From CALLPQ01 sp964421675 (GTDB lineage: Bacteria > Pseudomonadota > Alphaproteobacteria > Caulobacterales > Parvularculaceae), in NCBI GenBank assembly GCA_964421675.1, contig CAYQXV010000015.1, positions 1 through 64,000 of the forward strand: a DNA stretch of 64,000 bases, read 5' to 3'. The translations under genes were made by a program, and so were the position numbers. Under the pieces are notes generated by a model. The model was not told the origin of the DNA. It saw only the letters and a list, made by a program, of their open reading frames with translations, and made no database searches. Position 1 is the stretch's first letter, and each line of letters opens with the position of its first letter. This document shows, one piece after another, positions 1-8,347 of the stretch.

Positions 1-779
1 TTTCTAATCTTAACCGTGTTGCGCGCATTAACCGATGCGCGCGCAGCGCTGACCAATTCTTGCGTGACGGTTGCGCCTGAAAATGAAGTCGCTGGATAGG
101 CCGGGCCGCCGCGAACCCCTTGATAAAGGCCGTATAAAATATTCGGGTCTTCCCAATTTGCCAGAATGATCCCGCGTTCAATATCATCGATGGAAAGGCG
201 TTCGCCGTTCACGCTCGTTCTTTTTTCAGTCCACATTGAACCAGGCTCGCCCAGCGTGCCGCGTTTCGTCGCCAGCGAACGGCGACGCGACGTATCGGCA
301 ATAGACTGAAGCACAAGCAAGTTGCGGAAGTTCAACCAGTAAGCCAGCTGCTCATCGCGGTTAAACTGGGTTGGGTCTTGGGCCTCAAGAAAATTGATAA
401 CACCGTCAAGGAAGGGTTTAGCTTGTCCGCCGATGGCGTCATAGCGGAATTTCACCCGCCCCCGCGATTGCACGGAAACCGCTTCGATATAAACATTGAC
501 TTGCTCATAATTAATCGTGCTCTGGCTGTCGGCGTTGAAGGCCGAAAATTGTGCAATTCCGGTCAGTGGTTCAGCAGCGGGAGCGGCACCGAGATTTTCT
601 GTGCTGTCGATCTCAGTCAAGCTCGCCTGAGTTGGGGCTTCGGTTTGAGCTTGCGCTGCGCCGAACGTAAGGGATGCCGCGCCAAGAACAGGTAGAATCG
701 CAGACTTAATTGCTGTGATCGAGCCATGATTGGCCTTAACTGTTGATAAAATTGAATTTTCTCGAATGTTACTGCGCAT
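1..779 (-). CDS. DUF547 domain protein, secreted (partial, 3' end outside window)
   Basis: The minus strand is open from an ATG at 779 to the window edge, about 259 codons without a stop. An AGGAGAAGG ribosome binding site lies just upstream of the ATG. The N-terminus has a positively charged start, a hydrophobic stretch and an AQA cleavage-like site near residue 45, so export is likely. The rest carries the DUF547 pattern: NRDEQLAYWLNFRNLLVLQ, then GERLSIDDIERGI, an LYGLYQGVRGGP segment and a TVTQELV motif. DUF547 proteins are widespread in marine proteobacteria and have no established biochemical role, so no function is assigned. The gene is divergent from metG. The C-terminus is not visible, so total length is unknown. 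Confidence 0.8.
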   Translation of the reverse strand, partial: MRSNIRENSILSTVKANHGSITAIKSAILPVLGAASLTFGAAQAQTEAPTQASLTEIDSTENLGAAPAAEPLTGIAQFSAFNADSQSTINYEQVNVYIEAVSVQSRGRVKFRYDAIGGQAKPFLDGVINFLEAQDPTQFNRDEQLAYWLNFRNLLVLQSIADTSRRRSLATKRGTLGEPGSMWTEKRTSVNGERLSIDDIERGIILANWEDPNILYGLYQGVRGGPAYPATSFSGATVTQELVSAARASVNARNTVKIR

Positions 780-983
780 GACCACCTTCTCCTATAGTCT
801 TCGAGTTGAATTTAGGGGGACTATCTTCCACCGCTAAGGCAACTTGCAAGACACGATTCCCAACATTTTCGTGATTACACGCGTGAACCCCGCCCTCACT
901 GCAATCTTATACTTTGCACCAAGGGAAAATGACGATATCGATGGCCTCTCGCCTGCTCCCTTCCCTTGGCCCCCCTGGAACCT

Positions 984-2687
984 ATGGCCCGTATTCTGAT
1001 CACCTCCGCCTTGCCGTACATTAATGGCATTAAACATCTGGGCAATCTTGTCGGCTCCATGCTGCCAGCCGATGTCTATGCCCGGTTTTGCCGGCAACGC
1101 GGCCATGAAACTGTCTATATCTGCGCAACCGATGAGCATGGCACCCCCGCAGAGCTTGCAGCAGCCCAGGCCGGTATGGACGTGGCTGACTATTGCGCAG
1201 AGCAACATCAAATTCAGGCGCGCGCGGGCGAGGCTTTTGGCCTGTCATTTGACCATTTTGGCCGCTCATCCAATCCGGCAAATCACGCCCTCACGCGCCA
1301 TTTTGCCGACCGGCTGGAAGACAATGGATTAATCGAACCGCGCACCGACAAGCAGGTTTATTCCAACGCTGATCAGCGCTTTTTGCCGGATCGCTATGTC
1401 GAAGGCACCTGCCCCCATTGCGGCTATGAAAAAGCCCGCGGCGACCAATGTGACAGTTGCGGGCGCTTGCTCGACCCGGTTGATTTAAAAGATCCCTATT
1501 CGGCGGTTTCGGGCTCGCGCGATGTTGAGGTGCGCGAGACCACGCACCTTTATTTATTGCAATCAAAGCAACAAGAAGAAATCGAACGCTGGCTTGCAAC
1601 AAAAACCAGCTTTCCCGCCCTCACCCTGTCGATTGCCAATAAGTGGTTGAAAGAGGGCCTGCGCGATCGCGCCATCACCCGCGACTTGAAGTGGGGGATT
1701 CCGGTTACAAGAAACGGCAAACCGCGCGCCGGTTTTGAAGATAAAGTTTTTTATGTCTGGTTTGATGCCCCGATCGAATATATCGCCGCAACCCAGGAAT
1801 GGGCCGAGGCCAATGGCGATGATTGGCAACGATGGTGGCGTCTTGATCAGGGCGCAGACGATGTGCGCTATGTTGAATTTATGGGCAAAGATAATGTTGC
1901 CTTTCACACCGTTAGCTTTCCCGCGACGCTGCTTGGATCAGGCGAACCGTGGAAGACCGTTGATACGTTGAAATCGCTAAATTGGCTGACCTGGTATGGC
2001 GGCAAATTTTCAACAAGTGAAAAACGCGGCATCTTTATGGATCAGGCGCTGGAGATATTGCCCGCTGATTATTGGCGCTGGTATCTCATGTCGAATGCGC
2101 CGGAAAGCGATGACACCTCTTTTACACTCGAGCATTTTGCCGGGGTTGTGAATAAAGACCTTTCCGATGTGCTGGGCAATTTCGTCAACCGGGTCACCCG
2201 GTTTTGCGTATCCAAATATGGAGCCGCTCTGCCCGACGGCAGTGCGCCGGGCCCGCTTGAAGAGGCACTGGCGAAAACACTTTCGGAAAAAATCGAAAAC
2301 TATACCCAAAGCCTGGAGGCGATGGAGTTTCGCAAGGCATGCGCGGAGTTGCGATCGATCTGGGTGGCGGGCAATGAATATTTACAAGAGGCCGCGCCCT
2401 GGACTGCGTTCAAAACCGATCCTGAAAAAGCCGCGGTCAGCGTGCGCACTGGTCTCAATCTGATCCGCCTTTTTGCGATATTAAGCGAGCCCATCATTCC
2501 CTTTACCGCGGCGCGCATGCGCGAAATCTTCAATGAGGCAGATGAGGCGCTATCGTGGCCCGATGACGCGGCACAAGCGCTGACCCATTTCAAAGCGGGC
2601 GCTGAATTCTCACCGCCTGATATTTTATTTTCCAAGATCGAAGACGATCACATCGCCGATTGGCGGGAACGCTATGGTGCCCCATGA
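984..2687 (+). CDS. metG: Methionyl-tRNA synthetase
   Basis: This cytoplasmic class I synthetase charges tRNA-Met with methionine. The HIGH-class signature appears as HLGN at residues 18-21 after MARILITSALPYING. The KMSKS-class loop appears as KFSTS near residues 341-345. A zinc knuckle of four cysteines (CPHC ... CDSC, residues 143-159) lies in the connective domain. At 567 residues it is a core enzyme without the C-terminal tRNA-binding extension seen in some bacteria. I chose the ATG at 984 because the family's conserved N-terminus begins there; an in-frame TTG at 966 would add six residues with no clear ribosome binding site. The stop overlaps the next gene's ATG by 4 nt (ATGA), so the two are probably cotranslated. 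Confidence 0.97.
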   Translation: MARILITSALPYINGIKHLGNLVGSMLPADVYARFCRQRGHETVYICATDEHGTPAELAAAQAGMDVADYCAEQHQIQARAGEAFGLSFDHFGRSSNPANHALTRHFADRLEDNGLIEPRTDKQVYSNADQRFLPDRYVEGTCPHCGYEKARGDQCDSCGRLLDPVDLKDPYSAVSGSRDVEVRETTHLYLLQSKQQEEIERWLATKTSFPALTLSIANKWLKEGLRDRAITRDLKWGIPVTRNGKPRAGFEDKVFYVWFDAPIEYIAATQEWAEANGDDWQRWWRLDQGADDVRYVEFMGKDNVAFHTVSFPATLLGSGEPWKTVDTLKSLNWLTWYGGKFSTSEKRGIFMDQALEILPADYWRWYLMSNAPESDDTSFTLEHFAGVVNKDLSDVLGNFVNRVTRFCVSKYGAALPDGSAPGPLEEALAKTLSEKIENYTQSLEAMEFRKACAELRSIWVAGNEYLQEAAPWTAFKTDPEKAAVSVRTGLNLIRLFAILSEPIIPFTAARMREIFNEADEALSWPDDAAQALTHFKAGAEFSPPDILFSKIEDDHIADWRERYGAP

Positions 2688-2926
2688 CCCTTGCTACGCT
2701 GCTCGGTTGGGTAGGAATTAGTATGCTGCTGGCAAGTTATGCCCTGATTTCTACAGGGCGGCTCAACCCGCGCAGCCTCACCTATCAGGCTATCAATATC
2801 GTTGCTGCGATTTTTCTGGTCATCAATGCGTTTGCCAATACCGCCTGGCCCTTTGTTGCCCTCAATACGGTGTGGGCGATTGTCGGCACGGTTATCATTA
2901 TCCGGATTTTGCTTGAACGCCGATAA
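2684..2926 (+). CDS. Small two- or three-helix membrane protein (CBU_0592-like)
   Basis: This 80-residue protein starts at an ATG that overlaps the metG stop. It is almost entirely hydrophobic, with three likely membrane segments: residues 4-22, about 33-53 and 56-75. It ends in a basic tail (RILLERR). Length and pattern (LGWVGISMLLASYALIS, then NIVAAIFLVINAF) resemble the small conserved membrane proteins grouped with Coxiella CBU_0592, whose function is not known. Coupling to metG looks positional rather than functional. Family assignment is from recall of the pattern and is moderate. Confidence 0.72.
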   Translation: MTLATLLGWVGISMLLASYALISTGRLNPRSLTYQAINIVAAIFLVINAFANTAWPFVALNTVWAIVGTVIIIRILLERR

Positions 2927-2993
2927 ACGCTGTGCCTGTGCGCGGCCGAGCGGCCTCTACCGTAAGGGCTCATGTAGGGAGCTTGTACTATTG

Positions 2994-3026
2994 CACGCCT
3001 GTAGTAAAAGGCGTGATCATGCCTTT
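2994..3026 (+). promoter_or_regulatory. Two overlapping alternative hairpins upstream of the PpiD-like gene
   Basis: CACGCC (2994-2999) can pair with GGCGTG (3010-3015). The same GGCGTG also lies in a near-perfect 20-bp palindrome at 3007-3026, AAAGGCGTGA/TCATGCCTTT, with one G-T mismatch. The two structures exclude each other. They sit 40 nt before the start of the gene that leads into trpE. There is no T-run after either stem, so neither is an obvious intrinsic terminator. They may be an operator or a translation-control element, or chance. Confidence 0.25.
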
Positions 3027-3066
3027 AACCGCGCCGGGTGGCGCGCCAGACTAGGAAGCTTGTCCC

Positions 3067-4977
3067 ATGCCTTTTATGCTCAATAATATCCGCGGTGCCC
3101 TCAAAGGTGTAGTGGCCTGGATGTTCGCCATTGTTGGGATTGCAGCATTCTCTGTAGTTGGTGTGCCGAGTTTGCAGAATTTTGGTGCGCAAGACCCAAT
3201 CAAAGTTGGCAATGTTACCGTTACCCAGCGCGAGGTCCAAAATGTCTTCAACCGCGAAATCCTAAATCTGCAACGCCAGTCCGGGCGCGCCTATACACGC
3301 GAAGAAGCCCTTACCAGCGGCCTGCAAGATCGCATCGTTCAGGATTTAGCCATTCGCTCCGCACTACGCGTCGAGGCGGGCAAGCTGGGTCTGGTGATGC
3401 CCCGCACCTTGATCAGAGAGATTTTAGGCCGTGAAGAAACATTTCAAAACAGCCTGACGGGAAAATTTGACGAAGCGCAGCTACAACGCATTCTCCAGCA
3501 AAACAACCTGTCGCCAAGCCAGTTTGATACGATGATCCGCGCCGATCTGGTGCAGCAAAATCTGGTTCAAGCCATCAGTACCGGCCCCTTTGCCCCGCGC
3601 GCCTTGGCCGATGTTTATCTGGCACGCCAAACCGATCAGCGCCGGATCACCTGGATTTCTGTTACCGATGCCATGGCGGGCACGGCTATCGAGCCCACCG
3701 ACGAGGATTTGCAGACATGGTACGCAGACAATGAAGATAATTTCACCGCCCCGGAATATCGCACCATGTCCATTGCCTTTTTGCGCAATCAAGATTTTCA
3801 GGATGGACGCACTGTTCCCGAAGAAGACTTACAAAAACTCTATGAGACCAATATTGCGCGCTATCAAAAACCAGAACGCCGGACATTATATCAGCTGACC
3901 TATCCAAATGAGGCCGATGCGCTTGCCGTTGTTGAACGGTTGCGGTTGGGCGAGCCTTTTGAGGCGATTGCCATTGAGCGCGGCCTAACCCTTGAGGCGG
4001 CAACCCTCGCCGAAGTCACACCTGATGAAATCCTTGATGCGCAGGTTCGCGAAGCTGCCTTTGCGCCGGGATTGGAGGTTGGGGATATTCCAGATGCGGT
4101 CAAAAATGTGTTTGGCTCAACCGTTCTCCAGCTTGTGGACATTGTTCCTGCGTCTACGGATAGTTTTGAAAGCGTGCGAGAAGAACTGGAAACAGCGTCC
4201 CTGTCGCGTGAAATCGAACAAGATATTTTCGATGCCATCGACACGATTGAACGCTCGCGTGATGAAGGGGGCGACCTTCAACAAGCGGCCGAGGCGGCAG
4301 GCATTCCCCTGCGCCAATTCGGTCCGGTTGATCAGTTCAGCCTGACCCCGGACGGTGCAATCCTGAATGACATTCCCGTCGAAGCGCTGGAGGAGGCGTT
4401 TAATCTGGATGAAGGCGGAGAAGGATCTGAACTTATCCAACTTGCAGATGATGGCGGCTATTTATTTGTCGGGGTCGATTCAATAATTGACCCGCGCGTA
4501 AAGCCCTTTGAAGAAGTTCGCGGCGAAGTGGACCAAGCTTGGCGCGCCGATGAACGCCGCGAACGCGTCTTGGCAAAAACCACCGAAATCACCGACCGGC
4601 TCGCAAATGGCGAAAGTCTGGAGACGATTGCGCAAAGCCTCGACCGCGCCCCCATAACCGAAGCGCTGCAAATTAATCAGACAACCCATGATACTTTATC
4701 AGATATTGCCATTGGCGATATTTTCAGCGCGAATCTCAACGAAGTTGTCACCGGCCCTGCGCGCGATGCATCCACACGCATTGTTGCCGAAGTTCGCGAT
4801 ATTGAGTTTACCCGCGGCGGCATTGGCGCTGCGGAGCTTGCTGGATTTCAACAATTTTTAGGCACGCAGTTAAATCAGGAACTGCTCAGCGCTTATGTCA
4901 ATACGCTGCAAGAAACCTATGATGTGAAAATCAATCAGGCAATGCTCGACCGTATGTTCGCACTCGAAGACGGGTAA
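3067..4977 (+). CDS. PpiD/SurA-type periplasmic peptidyl-prolyl isomerase, membrane anchored
   Basis: This 636-residue protein has one N-terminal membrane anchor (about residues 14-34), so the bulk is periplasmic. A SurA_N-like chaperone region follows (about 40-170). A central parvulin-like segment (about 230-360) has the usual pattern of a strand, a helix containing ALAVVERLRLGEPFEAIA, and a closing PDAVKNVFGS ... LQLVDI block. A long C-terminal chaperone-like part completes it. PpiD proteins help outer-membrane and periplasmic proteins fold after SecYEG release. The PPIase core is degenerate, as is common in PpiD, so it may be a chaperone more than an isomerase. AGGAAG at the right distance supports the ATG at 3067. 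trpE begins 5 nt after its stop. Confidence 0.85.
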   Translation: MPFMLNNIRGALKGVVAWMFAIVGIAAFSVVGVPSLQNFGAQDPIKVGNVTVTQREVQNVFNREILNLQRQSGRAYTREEALTSGLQDRIVQDLAIRSALRVEAGKLGLVMPRTLIREILGREETFQNSLTGKFDEAQLQRILQQNNLSPSQFDTMIRADLVQQNLVQAISTGPFAPRALADVYLARQTDQRRITWISVTDAMAGTAIEPTDEDLQTWYADNEDNFTAPEYRTMSIAFLRNQDFQDGRTVPEEDLQKLYETNIARYQKPERRTLYQLTYPNEADALAVVERLRLGEPFEAIAIERGLTLEAATLAEVTPDEILDAQVREAAFAPGLEVGDIPDAVKNVFGSTVLQLVDIVPASTDSFESVREELETASLSREIEQDIFDAIDTIERSRDEGGDLQQAAEAAGIPLRQFGPVDQFSLTPDGAILNDIPVEALEEAFNLDEGGEGSELIQLADDGGYLFVGVDSIIDPRVKPFEEVRGEVDQAWRADERRERVLAKTTEITDRLANGESLETIAQSLDRAPITEALQINQTTHDTLSDIAIGDIFSANLNEVVTGPARDASTRIVAEVRDIEFTRGGIGAAELAGFQQFLGTQLNQELLSAYVNTLQETYDVKINQAMLDRMFALEDG

Positions 4978-4982
4978 TAAAT

Positions 4983-6503
4983 GTGACGGACAGCTCGAAT
5001 GCTATAGCGGGCAAAGCACAAACGCTCAAAGCGCTGCATGACGGGCGACCCGCTATTGTCAGCAAACAGATTATAAGCGATCTGGAAACACCGGTTTCAG
5101 CGTTTCTAAAACTTTGCGATAAGCAACCCTATGCCTTCCTGCTGGAATCGGTTGAGGGCGGGGAAAATCTCGGGCGATATTCCATCATCGGCCTTAAACC
5201 CGATTTGATCTGGCAAGCCTCCGGCGGCAAAGCAAAAATAAACCGCAATGCGTTAGAAAGCTTTGACCAGTTTGAGCCTGACGATAAACCAGTGCTGGAT
5301 AGTTTTAAGTCTGTGCTCGACGAAAGCGCGATTGACCTGCCAGAAACAATGATGCCGATGGGGGCGGGATTGTTCGGCTATTTTGGCTATGATCTGGTGC
5401 GCGAGGTTGAGCATTTACCAAACCCGGCAGATCGCGCTTTGCCTATTGCGGATGCTATTTTTTCGCGCCCCACCTTGGTGGTTGTGTTCGATAATATCCG
5501 TCAAGAAATGACAATCGCAACGCCGGTGCGCCCGGCCGCTGGCCAATCGCCGGAAGAGTTATGGGCGAGCGCGCAATCGCGATTGGACGGCGCAATAGAA
5601 AAACTCCAAGCCCCCGTTCCAACGGATGCACGACGCACACCCGGCAGCAATTGTGTAAAAACTCCCGATACTGATAAACTCGATATTCAATCGAACACCA
5701 CAAAAGACGCCTATATTGAAAAGGTCAACCGCGCCAAAGATTATATTAATGCCGGGGATATTTTTCAGGTCGTCCTAAGCCAACGCTTCCAGGCACCATT
5801 TCCAAAACCCGCCTTTGAACTTTATCGATCACTACGGCGCGAGAACCCGTCGCCCTTTTTATATTTTTTAAATTTCGAAGATCATGCAATTGTTGGCTCA
5901 AGCCCGGAAATTCTTGTCCGGGTTCGAGGTGGAGAGATCACCGTTCGCCCAATTGCGGGAACGCGCCCGCGCGGCGCAACACCGGCGGAAGATAAAGCTC
6001 TTGAAGCCGACCTTTTGGCAGACCCTAAAGAGCGCGCAGAACATCTTATGCTGCTCGATCTTGGGCGAAATGATGTGGGACGGGCCGCAACAATCGGCAG
6101 TGTCTCGGTAACGGAAAGCTTCGTTGTTGAACGCTATAGCCATGTCATGCATATCGTCTCCAACGTTGTCGGCAATCTTGATGAAAATACCTCTCCGGTG
6201 GACGCTGTCATGGCGGGCTTTCCCGCAGGCACCGTTTCGGGCGCACCGAAAATTCGCGCCATGGAAATTATCGATGAGCTCGAAAATGAAAACCGGCATA
6301 GCTATGCCGGCGCAATTGGATATTTTTCCGCTGGCGGGGATGTGGATACGGCCATTACATTGCGAACCGCATTGGTAAGCGAGGGCGTTATGCATGTTCA
6401 GGCGGGAGCCGGAATTGTTGCCGATAGCGATCCGCAAGCGGAATATCAAGAATGCATTCACAAATCGCGCGCGCTATTTTCTGCCGCGCAAAAAATTCTA
6501 TAG
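4983..6503 (+). CDS. trpE: Anthranilate synthase component I
   Basis: TrpE converts chorismate to anthranilate, the first committed step of tryptophan synthesis, using ammonia supplied by the TrpG glutaminase. The 506-residue protein has the N-terminal feedback site (LLESVEGGENLGRYS near residue 52) and the C-terminal chorismate-binding domain. That domain shows the GDIFQVVLSQRF segment, PIAGTRPRG, LLDLGRNDVGR, the AGTVSGAPKIRAMEII block and a final GAGIVADSDPQAEYQE. The start is a GTG; the ATG two bases earlier is followed at once by a stop. It is tightly coupled to the PpiD-like gene. No trpG, trpD or trpC follows: the next gene is convergent. The glutaminase subunit must therefore be encoded elsewhere. 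Confidence 0.96.
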   Translation: MTDSSNAIAGKAQTLKALHDGRPAIVSKQIISDLETPVSAFLKLCDKQPYAFLLESVEGGENLGRYSIIGLKPDLIWQASGGKAKINRNALESFDQFEPDDKPVLDSFKSVLDESAIDLPETMMPMGAGLFGYFGYDLVREVEHLPNPADRALPIADAIFSRPTLVVVFDNIRQEMTIATPVRPAAGQSPEELWASAQSRLDGAIEKLQAPVPTDARRTPGSNCVKTPDTDKLDIQSNTTKDAYIEKVNRAKDYINAGDIFQVVLSQRFQAPFPKPAFELYRSLRRENPSPFLYFLNFEDHAIVGSSPEILVRVRGGEITVRPIAGTRPRGATPAEDKALEADLLADPKERAEHLMLLDLGRNDVGRAATIGSVSVTESFVVERYSHVMHIVSNVVGNLDENTSPVDAVMAGFPAGTVSGAPKIRAMEIIDELENENRHSYAGAIGYFSAGGDVDTAITLRTALVSEGVMHVQAGAGIVADSDPQAEYQECIHKSRALFSAAQKIL

Positions 6504-6519
6504 CGGTAAGCTTGTCGCT

Positions 6520-7650
6520 TTAATTGGGAATGAGCCGAATGACCTTCCCCGCCCCATCATCAGTTGTGATATAGATCAATCCATCAGGGCCAATGCGTAC
6601 ATCGCGAATGCGCGCATCAAGATCGGTAAGCAATTTTTGCTCGCCGACAATCTTTCCATTTTCGACCGTCAATCGATGCAAGGCACGGCCCGCCAGCGCG
6701 CCCGCAAGCAGATCGCCGTCCCACTCGGCAAATGCGCTACCGCGATAAACCGCCAAGCTGCTAACAGCGATGGACGGCGTCCAAAAATGCACCGGGTCTT
6801 CCATGCCGGGATAGGTAGTAAAGGGAGAGATTCTGGCACCGGAATAATCAATGCCGTGCGTGGCAATCGGCCAGCCATAATTTTTCCCCGCGCGCAAAAT
6901 ATTCGTCTCATCACCGCCCAGCGGCCCATGTTCATTCTGCCAAACCGTGCCGGTGGCAGGATCAATGGCGAGCCCTTGCGGGGAGCGGTGACCATAGGTC
7001 CATACCGCCGCGTTGGCGCCTGATTGGTTTACAAAGGGATTATCCTGCGGGATCGATCCGTCAGTATTGATCCTGATGGTTTTACCAAGAGTGGTTTCCA
7101 GACGCTGGGCTTGCTCGCGAAAATCAAAGCCATCACCAGTGGTCATCAACAAGGTTGCGTCCGGTAAAAATGCAAGCCGACCGCCATAATGGACTGGGGT
7201 ACTTTTTTCCGGCGCTGTATCAAAAATCACCTCGCGATTGACGAAGGCATTGTCGATCAGCTGCGCGCGCACAATTCTCGTTGTGTTGGCATTGGCATCG
7301 CCATGGGCGAAGGATAAATATACTAAGCGATTTGTCGCAAATGCGGGGTCCGGCAGGATATCGAAATAGCCGCCCTGCCCCTCCACATAGGTGTCAGGGG
7401 TATTGGCAATTGGCGCGTCCAGCAATTGACCATCGCGGATCACGCGCACCCGACCTGCACGCTCTGTCACCAACATATCGCCATCGGGCAAAAACGCGAT
7501 TGACCAAGGATGGTCCAGCCCCTCGGCAACCGATTCGACGGTAAAGAGGTCATCTGACTGTGCCGCCTGAGCAGATATTGAGGCCATACTCGATATGGCG
7601 GAGACAATAAGGGTGAAAGCCAGCGCGATCTGTAAAAATGGGAATTTCAT
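6520..7650 (-). CDS. PQQ-dependent aldose sugar dehydrogenase-like beta-propeller protein
   Basis: This 376-residue periplasmic protein has a clear signal peptide (MKFPFLQIALAFTLIVSA ... AQA). A six-bladed propeller fold of the soluble glucose dehydrogenase (GSDH) family follows. Diagnostic segments are the start of blade one (GLDHPWSIAFLPDGDMLVTERAG), VHYGGRLAFLPDATLLMTTGD, HRSPQGLAIDP ... WQNEHGP and GGDETN. Family members, such as E. coli YliI, oxidise aldoses with PQQ. No pqq genes are in the window, so cofactor use is inferred. I chose the internal ATG at 7650 because it starts the signal peptide; the upstream ATG at 7701 adds 17 non-signal-like residues. It is convergent with trpE, 16 nt apart. 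Confidence 0.88.
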   Translation of the reverse strand: MKFPFLQIALAFTLIVSAISSMASISAQAAQSDDLFTVESVAEGLDHPWSIAFLPDGDMLVTERAGRVRVIRDGQLLDAPIANTPDTYVEGQGGYFDILPDPAFATNRLVYLSFAHGDANANTTRIVRAQLIDNAFVNREVIFDTAPEKSTPVHYGGRLAFLPDATLLMTTGDGFDFREQAQRLETTLGKTIRINTDGSIPQDNPFVNQSGANAAVWTYGHRSPQGLAIDPATGTVWQNEHGPLGGDETNILRAGKNYGWPIATHGIDYSGARISPFTTYPGMEDPVHFWTPSIAVSSLAVYRGSAFAEWDGDLLAGALAGRALHRLTVENGKIVGEQKLLTDLDARIRDVRIGPDGLIYITTDDGAGKVIRLIPN

Positions 7651-7829
7651 AGTGTGTCTTTCTGTGCGTCCGGTCACCATCGCCCCTTGATCATCGGCCA
7701 TAATGAATAGATTTGTTCTTGTCTGCCTAAAGTTCTATAACGCCTTTTTAGGCTCGTGTCAGTTGCCCGCCTCTGTCTTGATATGCGATTGCATGCGACC
7801 AGCACTATTAACAGGGTATAAGCATCATC

Positions 7830-8282
7830 ATGGTGGGTTCTGTCTTGCGCTTAATCGGAGCATTTTTGGCCAGCATTGTTACGACATTTTTGCTGGCAAG
7901 CTTCTTCCACACAGAAACGGTCTTGGCGCAGCTGGCGGGAATTGGGGCTGAAATCCCCCTGACGGCCCATTTGCGGACCATTATCGCGGATATGCGCGGC
8001 TTTGCGCTAACCGTCGGCATGTTCCCGGTCATTATCGCGGTGACGTTATTGTTGGGATTTAGCGTTGCCGCCATTTTGAAGCGGGTGATTACCCCGCTCG
8101 CCCCCATTGCCTATCCCTTAGCGGGCGCAAGTGCCATCGGCGTTATGCTCTGGCTTATGTCACACAATTTCGACATTACCCCGATTGCAGGCGCACGCGG
8201 AGCGATTGGATTTTCCTTACAAATGCTCGCAGGCGCGGTAGGCGGGCTGGTATTTTCCTGGCTCATTCGAAAGCCCGCTTAA
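7830..8282 (+). CDS. Hypothetical four-helix inner-membrane protein
   Basis: I do not recognise a family for this 150-residue protein. It has four likely membrane helices at about residues 5-25, 58-82, 90-111 and 125-146, with short loops and a final RKPA tail. There are no catalytic-looking motifs. The ribosome binding site is weak. It stands alone between the divergent sugar dehydrogenase and the DUF885 gene. Coding is supported by a hydrophobic, regular composition and by the absence of a better alternative frame. Confidence 0.65.
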   Translation: MVGSVLRLIGAFLASIVTTFLLASFFHTETVLAQLAGIGAEIPLTAHLRTIIADMRGFALTVGMFPVIIAVTLLLGFSVAAILKRVITPLAPIAYPLAGASAIGVMLWLMSHNFDITPIAGARGAIGFSLQMLAGAVGGLVFSWLIRKPA

Positions 8283-8347
8283 CCTTCAGACAAAAGCAAC
8301 ACCTTAATTACCTTCTAAAGATGAAACTCTACGAAAGGCTAACCCTC

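Noticed and set aside
7703..7951. 82-codon plus-strand frame before the membrane-protein gene
   Set aside because: It overlaps the better frame at 7830 in another register and has no protein-like pattern.
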